Shown: positions 41,307 through 51,506 of the stretch, in pieces
How the letters are laid out: each line of letters begins with the position of its first letter
Numbering within the stretch: position 1 is the first letter of the stretch
Assembly: GCA_947561395.2 (NCBI GenBank)
Contig: OX387184.1
Coordinates: 41,282,766-41,346,765, forward strand
Origin: Buxus sempervirens
Taxonomy: Eukaryota; Streptophyta; Magnoliopsida; Buxales; Buxaceae
DNA: 64,000 nucleotides
Direction of reading: 5' to 3'
The notes under the pieces: model-generated
Seen by the model: only the letters and a program-made list of their open reading frames with translations
Database searches by the model: none
What the model was told of the DNA's origin: nothing
Position numbers and translations under genes: made by a program

Positions 41307-44300
41307 GGAAGCTGCGTCTGTTTGCCAAACAAACGCTGCTTCAAAGGTAAGGGGAGTTTCCTCCCAATTGTTCAAAATAAATTTTTTAGGAGCAGGGGAA
41401 ATGGTGCAAGCCTGCTCCTCAAACTTTGAATCCGATGCCATCATCACCGGATAAGTTGTACTGCCCTTTTTCTGCTGTGGGGCTCAATCCAGATATAACC
41501 TCATCTAGAATCTGTACTGCTGCCCAATCAATGAAAGGCAGCTGCTTATCATCTTCTGTTTTATCGCCCTCAGTCATGGCAAAGAAAGCCCCAACATCTT
41601 CGGAGAAGTCCGTCCGTTGCTCTGGTTGTGGCCCAGGCTCGCCTACTGTTTCAATTTTAGCAAGTGGATTATAAGGTTGCAGGGTCGGATACGAAGGCTT
41701 TTGGAATGGATTGACATTTCAGTACGGGGGTTTGGACTGATCCATGGGAGGAGACAGTTGGATCGTATAGAAAGGTTTAGGAAAATTTTCCCTTAAATGA
41801 GGGAATTTTCCTCTGCTTCTCTTCTCTCCTTCTTCCTGCTTCATCCTTCTCCATCCTCGAGGTTTAAATCCCAACCCTACTTTAGGGACCAGCTTCTTTG
41901 CCTTTATTGGCTCCAACATCCCTTGCAAATTTATCCCCAGACCTTTCTCTGGGTGGAAATGATATTTTTCCATCACTTTCCTCACCATCTTCTTAGCAGT
42001 AGTTCCTTTTTCTTCTTTTTTCTCACACCCCTCAGGTATAAAATTGACAATTTCAAATTGAAACGAGTGGAACGCAATCTTGTCGACAGTTAAATCCACA
42101 TTGATGAAGGGTACGTCAGGTGACACAATGGGAGGTACCAAATTCTCAGCTAAGACAGTTATCACCCTTTGTCCTCTTATGTACTTCACCCTTTGGTGAT
42201 GTGTGGATGGTATTGCCCTAGCTGAGTGTATCCATAGCCTCCCTAGGAGCAGATTGAAAGTTGCAGGGATATCCATCACTTCAAATGTGATGTTGAAAAT
42301 ATTCGGTCCAATTTTGACTAGCAGTTCAATCTCCCCTAGGGAGTGTGTCTTAGAGCTATCAAAAGCCCTCACAATCCTCCCATTCTGCTTGATCTTTGAT
42401 TGATCCAGACCAAGTTTGGAAAAAGTGATTAATGGGCAGACATTTAAAGCCAACCCATTGTCAATCAAAACCCGTGCCATCATACTGCCCTTACAAAGCA
42501 CAGTGATGTGCAAATGGTCAACATGGTAACACCCACCTGGGCATATTTCACCTTCAAAAAAACATATCACATTGTGTGATAAGATTTAACCAACCATTTT
42601 GCCTAGTTGATCCGGATCAATAGTCTGAGACACGTGTGCACTCTGAAGCACCCTTAATAATGCGTCCCTGTGCTTTTCTAAATTCAGCAAAAGGCCCAGT
42701 ATTGAAATCTGGGCCAGGACTTTATTTAGCTGATCGAAAAGATTAAATTCACTTTTCTTTATTATTTTTATGAGGTCTGCTGCCTCATTTCCTGCATCCT
42801 GGGGGATGTCTTCTCCTACTTTGGTTTTTCCCTTCATTTTTCTTTTTTCTTCTGTTTCTTTTCTTTCCTTCTCCACTTCTGTTTTTTTTCTTTCCTTCTC
42901 CACTTCTGTTTCTTTTTCTTTTTCTACTCCTTCTATACATCTTCCTGGCCTCGTCATGAGGTTCACCTCTTCCTGGTTCTGGTTCATGATCATTCCCCCA
43001 CTGTAATTCCATGGCACAGCTGACTCAAAATAGGCAAGTTTTGGGACATGGATCACCAGCGGTTGGCGCTTGGACTAGGGTGTAGGAGTTGGTTTTTGAA
43101 TATTACAGATAGATGGAACATTTACCACCAAAGGTAGAAGCTGCTTGGAATTTGTTGGAACAGAAGGACTAACGGATACAGTGGTGGGGTCACATTGGAT
43201 GGTCAAGGGAGATTTTGATGTTTGGGATGGAGAACAAGTGGATGAATTGCAATTAAAGACCAAAGGAGGTCTTGCAATGTTTATTTGAGCCATAAGAGAG
43301 GAGACCCGGTTCAAGGAGGAGCTAATATCATCAGCAGCATGATCATTTTTCTGGAAGATGACATTAATTTCATCCTCCCCTTTCTCTTGGAAGAAACGGA
43401 CCTTGACCGAGGTCCCCACGGGAGCTATCAATTGAGATGGGTCAAAGACCCTTCTCTTGGAGGATATGGCAGTGATGGAGTTGGACGGGCCTGCCCCATT
43501 GTGATAAGGCAGAGGGTTTTGCCCAATATCATTTCCTAACGGGGCAGGTGCAGCAGTATTAAAGACTAGGGCTTTCTGATCCAACAGGTCCTGAACCGCA
43601 TGCTTCAGAACCCAACAATTGTCTGTGGAGTGCCCTGGTGCACCCATGTGGAAGTCACAAGTGATTGCTGGATCAAAATTCCTCCCCTTCAAGGCATTTG
43701 GGTTAGGCTCCTTCAAGGTCACGTACTCCCCTTTCAGCGGAGTTGGTAACAGTTGGTAAAGAGACACTGGAAGGCGGGTAAAAACTCTGCTCCTCCTTGC
43801 TGCCATCCAGGCATCCTTCTCTTCCTTAGTGAAAGCTTCCTCTAATTTGCAAGCATGGAGGGGGAGAAATTGACATTGAGTGGGGTCTGGTATGACTGCT
43901 GGGCCTGCTAGGATTACTAGGGTGCAGAAATATTGACGTGGAGGAGTTTCTTGGGAGGAGGAGCCTGTACCAGGTTTACTTCTCCTTCTTTTCTTGCCCC
44001 GTTCTTCTTGAACCCAGTTCCCTTCTTCTGTGCCATGGAAGTGGAGGAATCCGATTGTCCGGCCAAAGTAAAGTAGTTAATGAGTTTTCCTAACCTGACC
44101 CCCTCCTCGATCCAGTCAGCCACCTGTACAAAGGCTTTAAAATTGGTGGTAATCTGACCCACCAAATGGTTGTAGAAGGGTTGCCCCAGTGTACCCACGA
44201 ACGTTGAGATCATCTCAGGCTCCAACATAGGCGGCCTGACTTGGGAGGTAGCCTCTCTCCACCTCTTGGCATATTGCCGTACAGATTCCTCTTTTCCCTT

Positions 44301-44755
44301 ACTAATCCTCATCATGTCATACCGACCTGGCACGATCTCTGAGTTGAACTTGTACTGGTCCAGAAAAGCGTCGACCAAGTCCTTCCACCTTCTGATCCTT
44401 CCATGGTCCACCGTGGCAAACCACCTCAGTGTCGATCCTGTCAAACTCCTCTGGAAGAGTTGGATTAGTATGCCGTCATCCCGGCCAAACTGACACAAAA
44501 CCCCGCAGTATAACTTTAGATGGCTCATTGGGCAGCCTGTGCATCATATTTGTCAAAGTCTGGGCATTTGAATTTTGCCGGTAGGCATACATCCAGGTAT
44601 ATGCACAGGTCGTCAAAGGTGGTGCCTCCATAACTGTTTCCTCCCTTCACCTCCTTGAGTTCTTCTTGGATCCTCTCTATCTTGTGTAGCAGTTTCCTTT
44701 CCATCTCCTCCCTGGCTCTTTCCTTTTCCATCTCTTTCGCCACCAATAAAATCAT
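41286..44755 (-). pseudogene. gag-pro: Element B gag-pro, 5' truncated
   Basis: Segments: 44755-44525 and 44528-43917 (gag: LKLYCGVLCQFGRDDG, LTGSTLRWF), 43806-43075 (CDFHMGAPGHSTDNC zinc-knuckle-like), 43056-42586 (charged linker with EK repeats), 42570-41719 (protease VLIDNGLALNV, LLLGRLWIH, G-patch-like GKGLGINLQG), then a stretch to CAT TAG at 41286. The first ~90 gag residues present in A are missing: similarity stops at 44755, where CACTA-like sequence begins. A TGA replaces a Tyr codon at 41719. The T9 tract (41298-41306, A9 on the coding strand) repeats the frameshift site of A. Confidence 0.9.
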
Positions 44756-44799
44756 GACCGATGGGAGAACACAGTGTCGCTGGCAATGCGGTCGCTGTT

Positions 44800-45180
44800 T
44801 GAATTAGCGGCAGAAATAGTGGTGGTAACTCATAACCGACGGAATTGATTGCGAAAGGACGACGATCGAGATTTTCTGCCGCAAAATGACGAGCTTTAAC
44901 GACGGTAAATATCTACCACCGCTTATTATTTAGTCTTTACTGGCGGTAAGTGTTTACCACCGCCTTAATTTTTTCACAATACTAGCAGTAACACCTACCG
45001 CCGGTAAATACAGTATAACCTATTACCCACTCCTTTCCGCCTTTGAAACTCAACCTTTTTGCCGGCGGTAGTGGCTTACCACTGGTAAAAGGTCATTCAT
45101 CGACACTAAGATTTTTTTAGCGTCAGCTATTTATTCATGTTTTTAGCAGCGGTAATAGTTACCACCGCTAAAAGTAACAC
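44800..45180. repeat. Subterminal palindromes of the CACTA fragment
   Basis: Repeated CGGTAA-type words in both orientations, for example GGCGGTAAGTG with TTTACCACCGCC near 44943, and GCGGTAATAG with TTACCACCGC near 45150. CACTA transposases bind such subterminal motifs. Confidence 0.7.
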
Positions 45181-45713
45181 CTGCAGAAAAACAAAAATTC
45201 TTTAGTTCTTATCCATTCCATTAATTACAAATGCACCTGTAGTAACATGTGAGCAATAAAGAAATTTCCCTACAATAAATAAATCTGTAAAAAGCAAAAC
45301 CTAAATAACAAAAAGTAATCCAACTATATACAAATCTAAAAATAAAAAACACAAAATATAAATATCATCCAAATTTAACACAATCAACATGTCCAATTGG
45401 GCACATCATATGGCATTCCTGCATGAAATAGAAAATTCATTAGTATTTAATCATACTTTGAATTTACACACCTTAAAAACACTAAATGAAAAAAAGAATA
45501 AAAGATAAACATTCAATTTACTAGTTACAAACCTTAAATAACAACATCTAGCAATCATCAGGAGGGTTGTCTGGCATTTGGTGTGGAGTATTTTCAGCTT
45601 CAGATGATTATCCAGCCTATAGTACAAGTAACAAAGATTCATCATTAAATGTACATATTAAGATAATGTAAAAAAGTGAAAACTATTTTAATTATTGTAT
45701 GCATACTACCTAC

Positions 45714-46013
45714 CCCGCAAATGAATAGAATAAATGTCTAAGCTCTGCTATCTCTCTATTAGCCTGCTCCATCTCTCTATTAGCCCACTCCCCTTGTTCC
45801 TCTCATAGTCTCCTTTCCTCTTCCAATTGTTCCCTCAGTCTATTTAGTTCTTGCAAATCAGCTCCTAGACGGCTTGAGGAGGAGCCCCACATTTTAGTGG
45901 GATTGACGCCTATCCCACAACATCTTACCCGACCATGGGTGTCAGGTCCCATGACCTGTGTGTAGATGTCGTCAAGAGAGATACCATCTAGCACGCCATC
46001 CAACCGCAACAGC
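45714..46013 (-). pseudogene. CACTA-associated transposase fragment (Ptta/En/Spm type)
   Basis: The coding strand reads LDDIYTQVMGPDTHGRVRC then CGIGVNPTKMWG, the signature of the plant transposase (Ptta/En/Spm) family, followed by a coiled coil of the QLEEERRL, EEQGEW and NREMEQANREIAELR type. One in-frame TGA interrupts it near 45803. It ends with GGGGTAGGT, a possible splice donor. The upstream part is missing because element C abuts at 46013/46014. Confidence 0.65.
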
Positions 46014-46631
46014 TGCTCGAGATTCTGTAGCCGTGATCGGGGTACAGAACTGCGAGTCAGGGGCGGCCTCAACTTACTCTCCGGAGGCAGGGTTCTAGAG
46101 TCAATCAGAGTAAACAAGGGTCTAAGGTGTCACTACGATTGGAAGCAGTGAGAGAAGTCCTAGTTTATCCTTCTGGCTACAGTGTAGGAGACGGGATAAA
46201 GATCACGGGTGATCGAAATAACATTATGATAACCGGTTGGGGTTGGATGGATTGTGTCCTCAAGCTCTTCAAGTTTGTGCATTTTATAGCCAACCTTTGA
46301 CAGTTGCTCAACATCCCACTCTTGCACGATCTTCATGGACGCTGATCATCCGCAGTCTTCTATTCATGAAAGATAACCGTCCAGCCACGATCTCAAAGTA
46401 GTTGTTTATTCTCTAAGGACCGGTGATATGATCCTTTGAACAACATGAAGATGGTTCATCGTATTGGCTTGCGTGGCTTTAACTAAAATCTCGACCTATA
46501 TGTATGCTGAGGTAGCCTATCCGAATGAATAAGGCCTACGTGTGCTTATGACATGGCTTTTCTGTTTGAAGTAGGCCATGTAGATACCACGTGGCCTTCT
46601 CTTATTTGTCAGTCTATACAGGGAGTAAACA
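46014..46631 (-). repeat. Element C 3' LTR
   Basis: On the minus strand it runs from TGTTTACTCCC at 46631 to CGAGCA at 46014. TATAAAA lies at 46282-46288 and a G-box core CACGTG lies near 46591, in the U3 part. It is very similar to 63197-63814 with scattered substitutions. Confidence 0.88.
46282..46288 (-). promoter_or_regulatory. TATA box of C 3' LTR
   Basis: TATAAAA on the minus strand within GGCTATAAAATG; the copy in the other LTR is at 63475-63481. Confidence 0.7.
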
Positions 46632-46644
46632 TTGCCCCCTACTT
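46632..46644 (-). promoter_or_regulatory. Polypurine tract of C
   Basis: Minus-strand AAGTAGGGGGCAA directly before the TG of the 3' LTR. It fixes the orientation of C. Confidence 0.8.
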
Positions 46645-46682
46645 ACTTATCACGCCGTCATCGGCCGGTGTGATGAGTAAGT
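46641..46682. repeat. 42 bp imperfect palindrome next to the polypurine tract of C
   Basis: Left arm ACTTACTTATCACGCCG and right arm CGGCCGGTGTGATGAGTAAGT (written in two parts: CGGCCGGTGTGATG and AGTAAGT) around a short centre. A second dyad, CATCATTTC with GAAATGATG, lies at about 46736-46762. No gene lies between 46683 and 47199. Confidence 0.7.
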
Positions 46683-47199
46683 ATTTTTAGTTTTTCAAAA
46701 GTATTTCTGTCCGTTACTTGATACGGAAGGTCTGCCATCATTTCACCACGATCGAAATGATGAGATCTTCTGGGCTTCGTCTTCCGGCTTGTTTATAAAA
46801 TACCGCAGAAGAATTTTACTTTCCTTGTTTCTTTTAGCTATTGTCTTTTCTTTCTCCTTTTCCTTCAACGGCGGGCAATATCATACATTACCCTTTTCCG
46901 GTCAAATCTTTTAACGGCTCGCTATCCGTCGGTCCTTTCCTTTGCTCCCGTGATGCTCCTTTGGATGTCCCCGACTGCAGAAGTGAGGGGCCCCTTACTT
47001 TTTACTGATGGAAATAACCTCAGTAAATCTTTCTGTTGCCGGAGCTGACCGACCGTTCATTCTAAATGGGTAGCTTGGGTCGACCGAATGAAGGAGTGTT
47101 TTGTCATTACTTGGTGCAAAACCGGTATCCATGACATGATTCAAATTTCTTGTCATCAGATTCCCTTTCATCGCGACCTTCTCTACATAGTTAGTCTGT

Positions 47200-47269
47200 T
47201 TTAGAACGACCGAAATCCTCTCCACCGAACGGTCTTTCAAATGGTCGTTCGAATGCTCAGCACGCGTCC
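47200..47269. repeat. Left arm of an inverted repeat flanking the tandem array of C
   Basis: Matches 48506-48583 in inverted orientation with several mismatches. Shared words include GGACGCGTG, GACCATTTGAA and TTCGGTGGAGAGGATTTCG (as read on the plus strand of the right arm). The short minus-strand ORF at 47240-46995 starts inside this arm and has no recognised domain. Confidence 0.75.
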
Positions 47270-47499
47270 AACATACTTTTCTCTCACGTAAGCAAACCCA
47301 ACGGCCGTCTTCCTCTTCTCGTTAGTTTTCATTCTTCTCCCCAATCCGTCCCTTCCCTCCTGTTCCGCTAAAACAAATAAAATACAAAATTAATATTTGT
47401 AGCCTACAGGATTTTTTGAAAAGGAACCCAATCAAAAGTGCTCACTATCATTTGGGAAACACGGTAACAAAAAAAAGTTCAACAATACCAATTATATAT

Positions 47500-48375
47500 T
47501 ACAAGTCCTACCATGCCTGTTACAAGTCCCACCATGCCCGGTTACAAGTCGCACCATGCCTGTTACAAGTCTTACCATGCCCCATTACAAGTCCCACCAT
47601 GCCCCGTTACAAGTCCAACCATGCCTGTTACAAGTCTTATCATGCATGGTTACAAGTCCTACCATGCCCCGTTACAAGTCCAACCATGCCAGTTACAAGT
47701 CTTACCATGCATGGTTACAAGTCCCACCATGCTCCGTTATAAGTCCTACTATGCCTGGTTATAAGTCCCGCCATGCCCCGTTACAAGTCCAACTATGCCT
47801 GGTTACAAGTCCCATAATGCCTATTACAAGTCCTACCATGCATGGTTACAAGTCCTACCATGCATGGTTACAAGTCCCACCATGCATGTTACAAGTCCCA
47901 CCATGCCCGGTTACAAGTCCCACTATGCCTGGTTACAAGTCCCACCATGCCCCGTTACAAGTCCTACCATGCCCTGTTACAAGTCCTACCATGGCTGGTT
48001 ACAAGTCCCACCATGCATGGTTACAAGTCCCACCATGCCCTGATACAAGTCCTACCATGCTCGGTTACAAGTCTCACGATGCCTGGTTACAAGTCCTACC
48101 ATGCCCGATTACAAGTCCTACCATGCCTGGTTACAAGTCCCACCATGCCCCGTTACAAGTCCTACCATGCCTGGTTACAAGTCCTACCATGCCGGGGTTA
48201 CAAGTCCCACCATGCATGGTTACAAGTCCCACTATGCCCCATTACAAGTCCCACCATGCTCGGTTACAAATCCCACCATGCATGGTTACAAGTCCCACCA
48301 TGCCCCGTTACAAGTCCCACCATGCTTGGTTATAAGTCCTACAATGCCTGGTTACAAGTCCCACTATGGCCAGTC
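47500..48375 (+). repeat. Tandem array of about 39 copies of a 22 bp unit
   Basis: The unit is close to TTACAAGTCCCACCATGCCCGG, with 21-23 bp variants. The ACCATGCATGGT versions are perfect 12 bp palindromes. It lies between the 3' LTR and the first antisense gene of C. The unit length is not a multiple of three, and the open frames across it arise only because the unit lacks stops; I do not take them as genes. Confidence 0.95.
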
Positions 48376-48455
48376 CTTAAATTTTTAAATATTGCAAAAT
48401 TACACCAAATGTGACGATTTCGGGGCGATTTTCCCACGCTCAAGCATGAGGTTCC

Positions 48456-48482
48456 AACGGATGGAACACCATTCCATCCGTT
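48456..48482. repeat. Perfect 11-5-11 palindrome upstream of C aORF1
   Basis: AACGGATGGAA, CACCA, TTCCATCCGTT: perfect arms of 11 nt around 5 nt, placed between the tandem array and the first antisense gene. Confidence 0.85.
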
Positions 48483-48505
48483 CGCTCAGGAGAGAGGAAA
48501 ATGGG

Positions 48506-48583
48506 GGACGCGTGTCGTGTTTAGGTTGTTCGAATGACCATTTGAACGACCATTCGGTGGAGAGGATTTCGTCTCATTTTAGA
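48506..48583. repeat. Right arm of the inverted repeat flanking the tandem array
   Basis: Partner of 47200-47269. It overlaps the presumed 5' part of the antisense gene (coding for HSVERISSHF). Confidence 0.75.
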
Positions 48584-51150
48584 ATGCCCAAACCAAGACT
48601 TTCAGCTTTCCATGTGGGCCAATGACTCCTACCGTTATGGATGTTTGCTTTATCACTGGCTTCTTCGCAACTGGTCATGAAGTCCTGCTTGGTATGATAG
48701 AGCTTGAAATCTTCAAACACTTACCGTTTCCAGAGGTGGAAAAGAAAGAAGAAGCCCCTTCAGAGAAGATGAAACAACCCCAAAAGAAAGGGACAAAACC
48801 TTCGAAGAAGGGGATAACATTCCGGCAAAAGAAAAAGGCACTGTTGGAGAACAAAGGGGATGGACCACCACCGGCGAAGAAGATCCGGAACTCTTATCGG
48901 TCCTATATTGAGGACTGCGAACAATTCCAATCTTCGGATTATGAGGACGTTGTGGAACATTTCTATTTCCTTCGTTATTTTTTCTGTAATTTCATCTTCT
49001 GCCCTAAATCTGAAGATGTTACCAGGTAATACAGTGCACTAGCCAAGCTTATTATGGGGGAATATGAAGTCGCACTCGCTCCTTACTTCTTATCGGTTTT
49101 ATACCGTTCGCTTCAAGAATTGGTCCATGGCAACCTTCAGAATCCTTGGGGTCCCTTGTGGTTTCTGAAATTCTGGATTTACCATTATTTCCCATCCTAG
49201 TTTTTCACTCAGGTGGAGCGTCCCATACCCGCCGAGTTCGGTGGCTATACCTGTTTGAAGGCGGCTCCTGTTGAATACTCTATTTCCGAATGCTTCCATT
49301 TCTTTTTCAATCTTCAACACTTCGCTAATCCTCCTTTTAAAATTTCCTCTCAAGCCCCTGGTTTCCTTCCTATGATAGATGAGATAAACGATGATCAGCA
49401 TCTTGTCTAGGCTAGCTTTTTGTTGGCTCGAAATTTGAATTTTTTTGTAACGGCCTTCAACAAGAAGCCAGGATTTGAAGTTTACTTGCCGAATTGCGTA
49501 AGCAGGCAATTTCATTGTACTCAAAGGATACCCTATCTTGATGTGGAGGGTATGTTTACCATTGACACCAACTCCATTGAGTGGCATACTACCACTATAG
49601 ACGATGCTGCTCTAATTGAAAGCAGATATCGTGCAGAGGCGGCCGATTTTCGTCTTCCCTTCCTTCCCTCTAATGCCGGTTGTCAATTTGATTTTTATGT
49701 ATGACGGGATTCTATCTGGAAGGACATCTACCGCCATTTGGCAGATTATTATCTTCAGAGGTTAGGTCTACTCCAGCCTTTGCCTGTGCCGATCCGAAAA
49801 GGTACATTCTCCTCTTTCTTGTTTCAAATTGTCCCATATTGAATTCATTTTCCTGTAGGTAAGGCGAAGATTCTTCCTTCTTTGGCTGTGGATGTCTCAC
49901 CCCTTGTCTCCCCGAGGGATCCGGCTATAGATCCTAATGACGTTCCATTACAAAAACGCCCTCATCGGGCGTTGAGGCAGGAAAACTTCTCATTATTTAT
50001 CCTTCTTCTTTCATTTTCCTCTTAACGTTCTGTATTTCTAGGGAGTGAGCTCCTCAGGCCCAACCAGTGCTACGGGATCTTCTTCGGATTTAGTTCCTCT
50101 TACCATCGATCTCATGTCTTCCCTGAGTCCAACCGGTTCTGTCGATCCTATTATACCGATGGATTCTCTTGAGAATGCCACTGGTGATGCTCCAATAGTG
50201 CCTTCAGAAGATCAGGAATCCCTTTCACCTTCCAGAGGTTCTTTAGAAAGGGATTATTCCCCGGATATACCTCCTGGATATGAACTAGAACTTGTATCTT
50301 CGGTTGCTGAAACAACTGCATCTCCTGCCTCTATTGGGACTGTGGGAGCGGAAGAATGTACTGACCAATTGAGGCAAATGGCCGATGAAGCAGGGAATAC
50401 CAGTTCATCTCTCCCTTCAAAATCTGCTCCTAACGCAGAACCTCTTTCTGATGACCATTTTAGGCGGTTGGATGACATATTGAATGATATTCGGTCCAAT
50501 TTCTTACCAGGCAATTCTCCTGCTCCCTCCTCCTTATCTCCAAGCTGTATTCGGTCTGAGATTATCCAACTTCTGGCTCCAAGCATAATTGGAATTTTAT
50601 ACGCGACTCTTGATCGTGTGATTGCATTGGCAACAGAGCTTCAACGTATTCCTTCGGTGTCTTCTGAAGTAAAATTGGTGTTCTCTCGGCTTTTTCTCTT
50701 TTATTCCTTCAAAGTTGTCTTCGACCGTTGTTCGATCGAGATAGAAGAAATAACTTATGACGTTGAATCTGTTTTTGGTCGATATCAGCTTTTCGAACAA
50801 CTGAAAAGAGAGACCGAGATGTTTGTGAACATCAATATGTCGAAGCGGTCCGTCACTTGAAAACCATCAATGATAATATTGCGGATATTGACCATCAGAT
50901 TGCAGAGCTACAGACTGTGAAATCTGTACTTGTAAATCAACGGGAGGAATTCATCCGTACTAATCCTATTGACGAAGATACCATGATGGAAAAAACCCAC
51001 CAATGCAACGAAGTTGCTCGTGAGCTGGAATCGGAGGTAGAATCTGTCCGGGTTTCATTGCTACGTCGATCCGGTTTGTTAGAAGGAAAACGGTCTACCC
51101 AAGAGTCCTTTGACCGATTGTATTTCAAAATTGTAAACATTTCATTGTGA
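48540..51150 (+). pseudogene. Element C antisense gene (first): PMD-like protein, broken
   Basis: Plus-strand, opposite to pol. PMD-type opening: a LSAFHVGP segment, then MTPTVMDVCFITGF (frameshift at the overlap near 48622). A Lys-rich insert follows (KKGTKPSKKGITFRQKKK), then VALAPYFLSVLYRSLQE, WGPLWFLKFWIYHYFPS and LPNCVSRQFHCTQR. An intron with GTACAT donor and TGTAG acceptor lies at about 49801-49858. A second, with an apparently mutated donor (GA for GT), lies at about 49980-50040. The C-terminal part is Ser/Pro-rich and then coiled coil (50857-51150). Stops at 49027, 49196, 49408 and 49704 and a frameshift near 50857 kill it. The true start is unclear. The PMD family includes Arabidopsis MAIN/MAIL1 and many transposon copies. 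Confidence 0.75.
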
Positions 51151-51289
51151 ACATGTTTAATGAACTCGTATAATTTTTGAAATCCATGTGCCAACTGTCA
51201 TGGCCGTCAGAATCGGCCCCTTTCTTGTCAAAATTCATCTTTTAAAAATCGACTCGTCCGTATGATTTTTACTTTTAAAACGCTTTAAT

Positions 51290-51405
51290 TGAGAAGATTT
51301 CGGGCCGTCATTTCGATTTTTTCGGGAAGGCAATCATCTTATCGATATTTTTACGAATTTTTCGGGAAGACAACCGTCTTATCGAAATCCTTCCCGATAG
51401 TGCAA
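51290..51405. promoter_or_regulatory. Repeated dyads upstream of the second antisense gene of C
   Basis: TTTTTCGGGAAG-type words followed by CATCTTATCGA or CGTCTTATCGA occur twice. They include AAGACAACCGTCTT (arms of 5 around 4) and outer TCGGGAAG with CTTCCCGA. They lie about 100-220 bases before ATG 51507. I see no clear TATA box. Confidence 0.5.
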
Positions 51406-51506
51406 ATCATTACGAATCCTTTCCCCTTCAGAACACGTTCTTTCTGCTGTGCTTTCTTCTTCCTCCCTTCTGCAAATTTTTTCTATCTCCTATCTTTTAT
51501 TGCAAA

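Larger units (their letters stand above)
2950..44755 (-). mobile_element. Element B: Tat-lineage Ty3/gypsy retrotransposon, 5' end missing, invaded by element A
   Basis: Minus-strand order: gag (cut at 44755), pro, RT, gypsy-type RNase H, plant-type RNase H, integrase (to 37720), two plus-strand antisense genes (36783 back to 31726), polypurine tract (29886-29897), and a 3' LTR from 29884 down to about 2950. The LTR is interrupted by element A at 4438-28905. Protein similarity to A is high through gag, pol and both antisense genes, while the LTRs differ except near the U5 end. Multiple stops and frameshifts show that it is dead. The 5' LTR, primer site and leader are not in the window; the gag start has been replaced by CACTA-like sequence. 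Confidence 0.85.
44756..46013 (-). mobile_element. CACTA (En/Spm)-type transposon fragment
   Basis: The left end lies in B's gag. Next to the junction is CACAGTGTCGCTGGC, which may be a diverged CAC-type terminus. 44800-45180 is dense in GCGGTAA/TTACCACCGC palindromes, as in CACTA subterminal regions. 45714-46013 codes for a transposase-associated segment. The right side ends where the LTR of element C starts, and the rest of the transposon is not found. The TIR assignment is tentative. Confidence 0.6.

Noticed and set aside
47416-48414. Long plus-strand ORFs (up to 259 codons) of repeated MP-x-YKSHHA type
   Set aside because: They are readings of the 22 bp tandem array in several frames; the unit has no stop, so open frames are expected without coding function.
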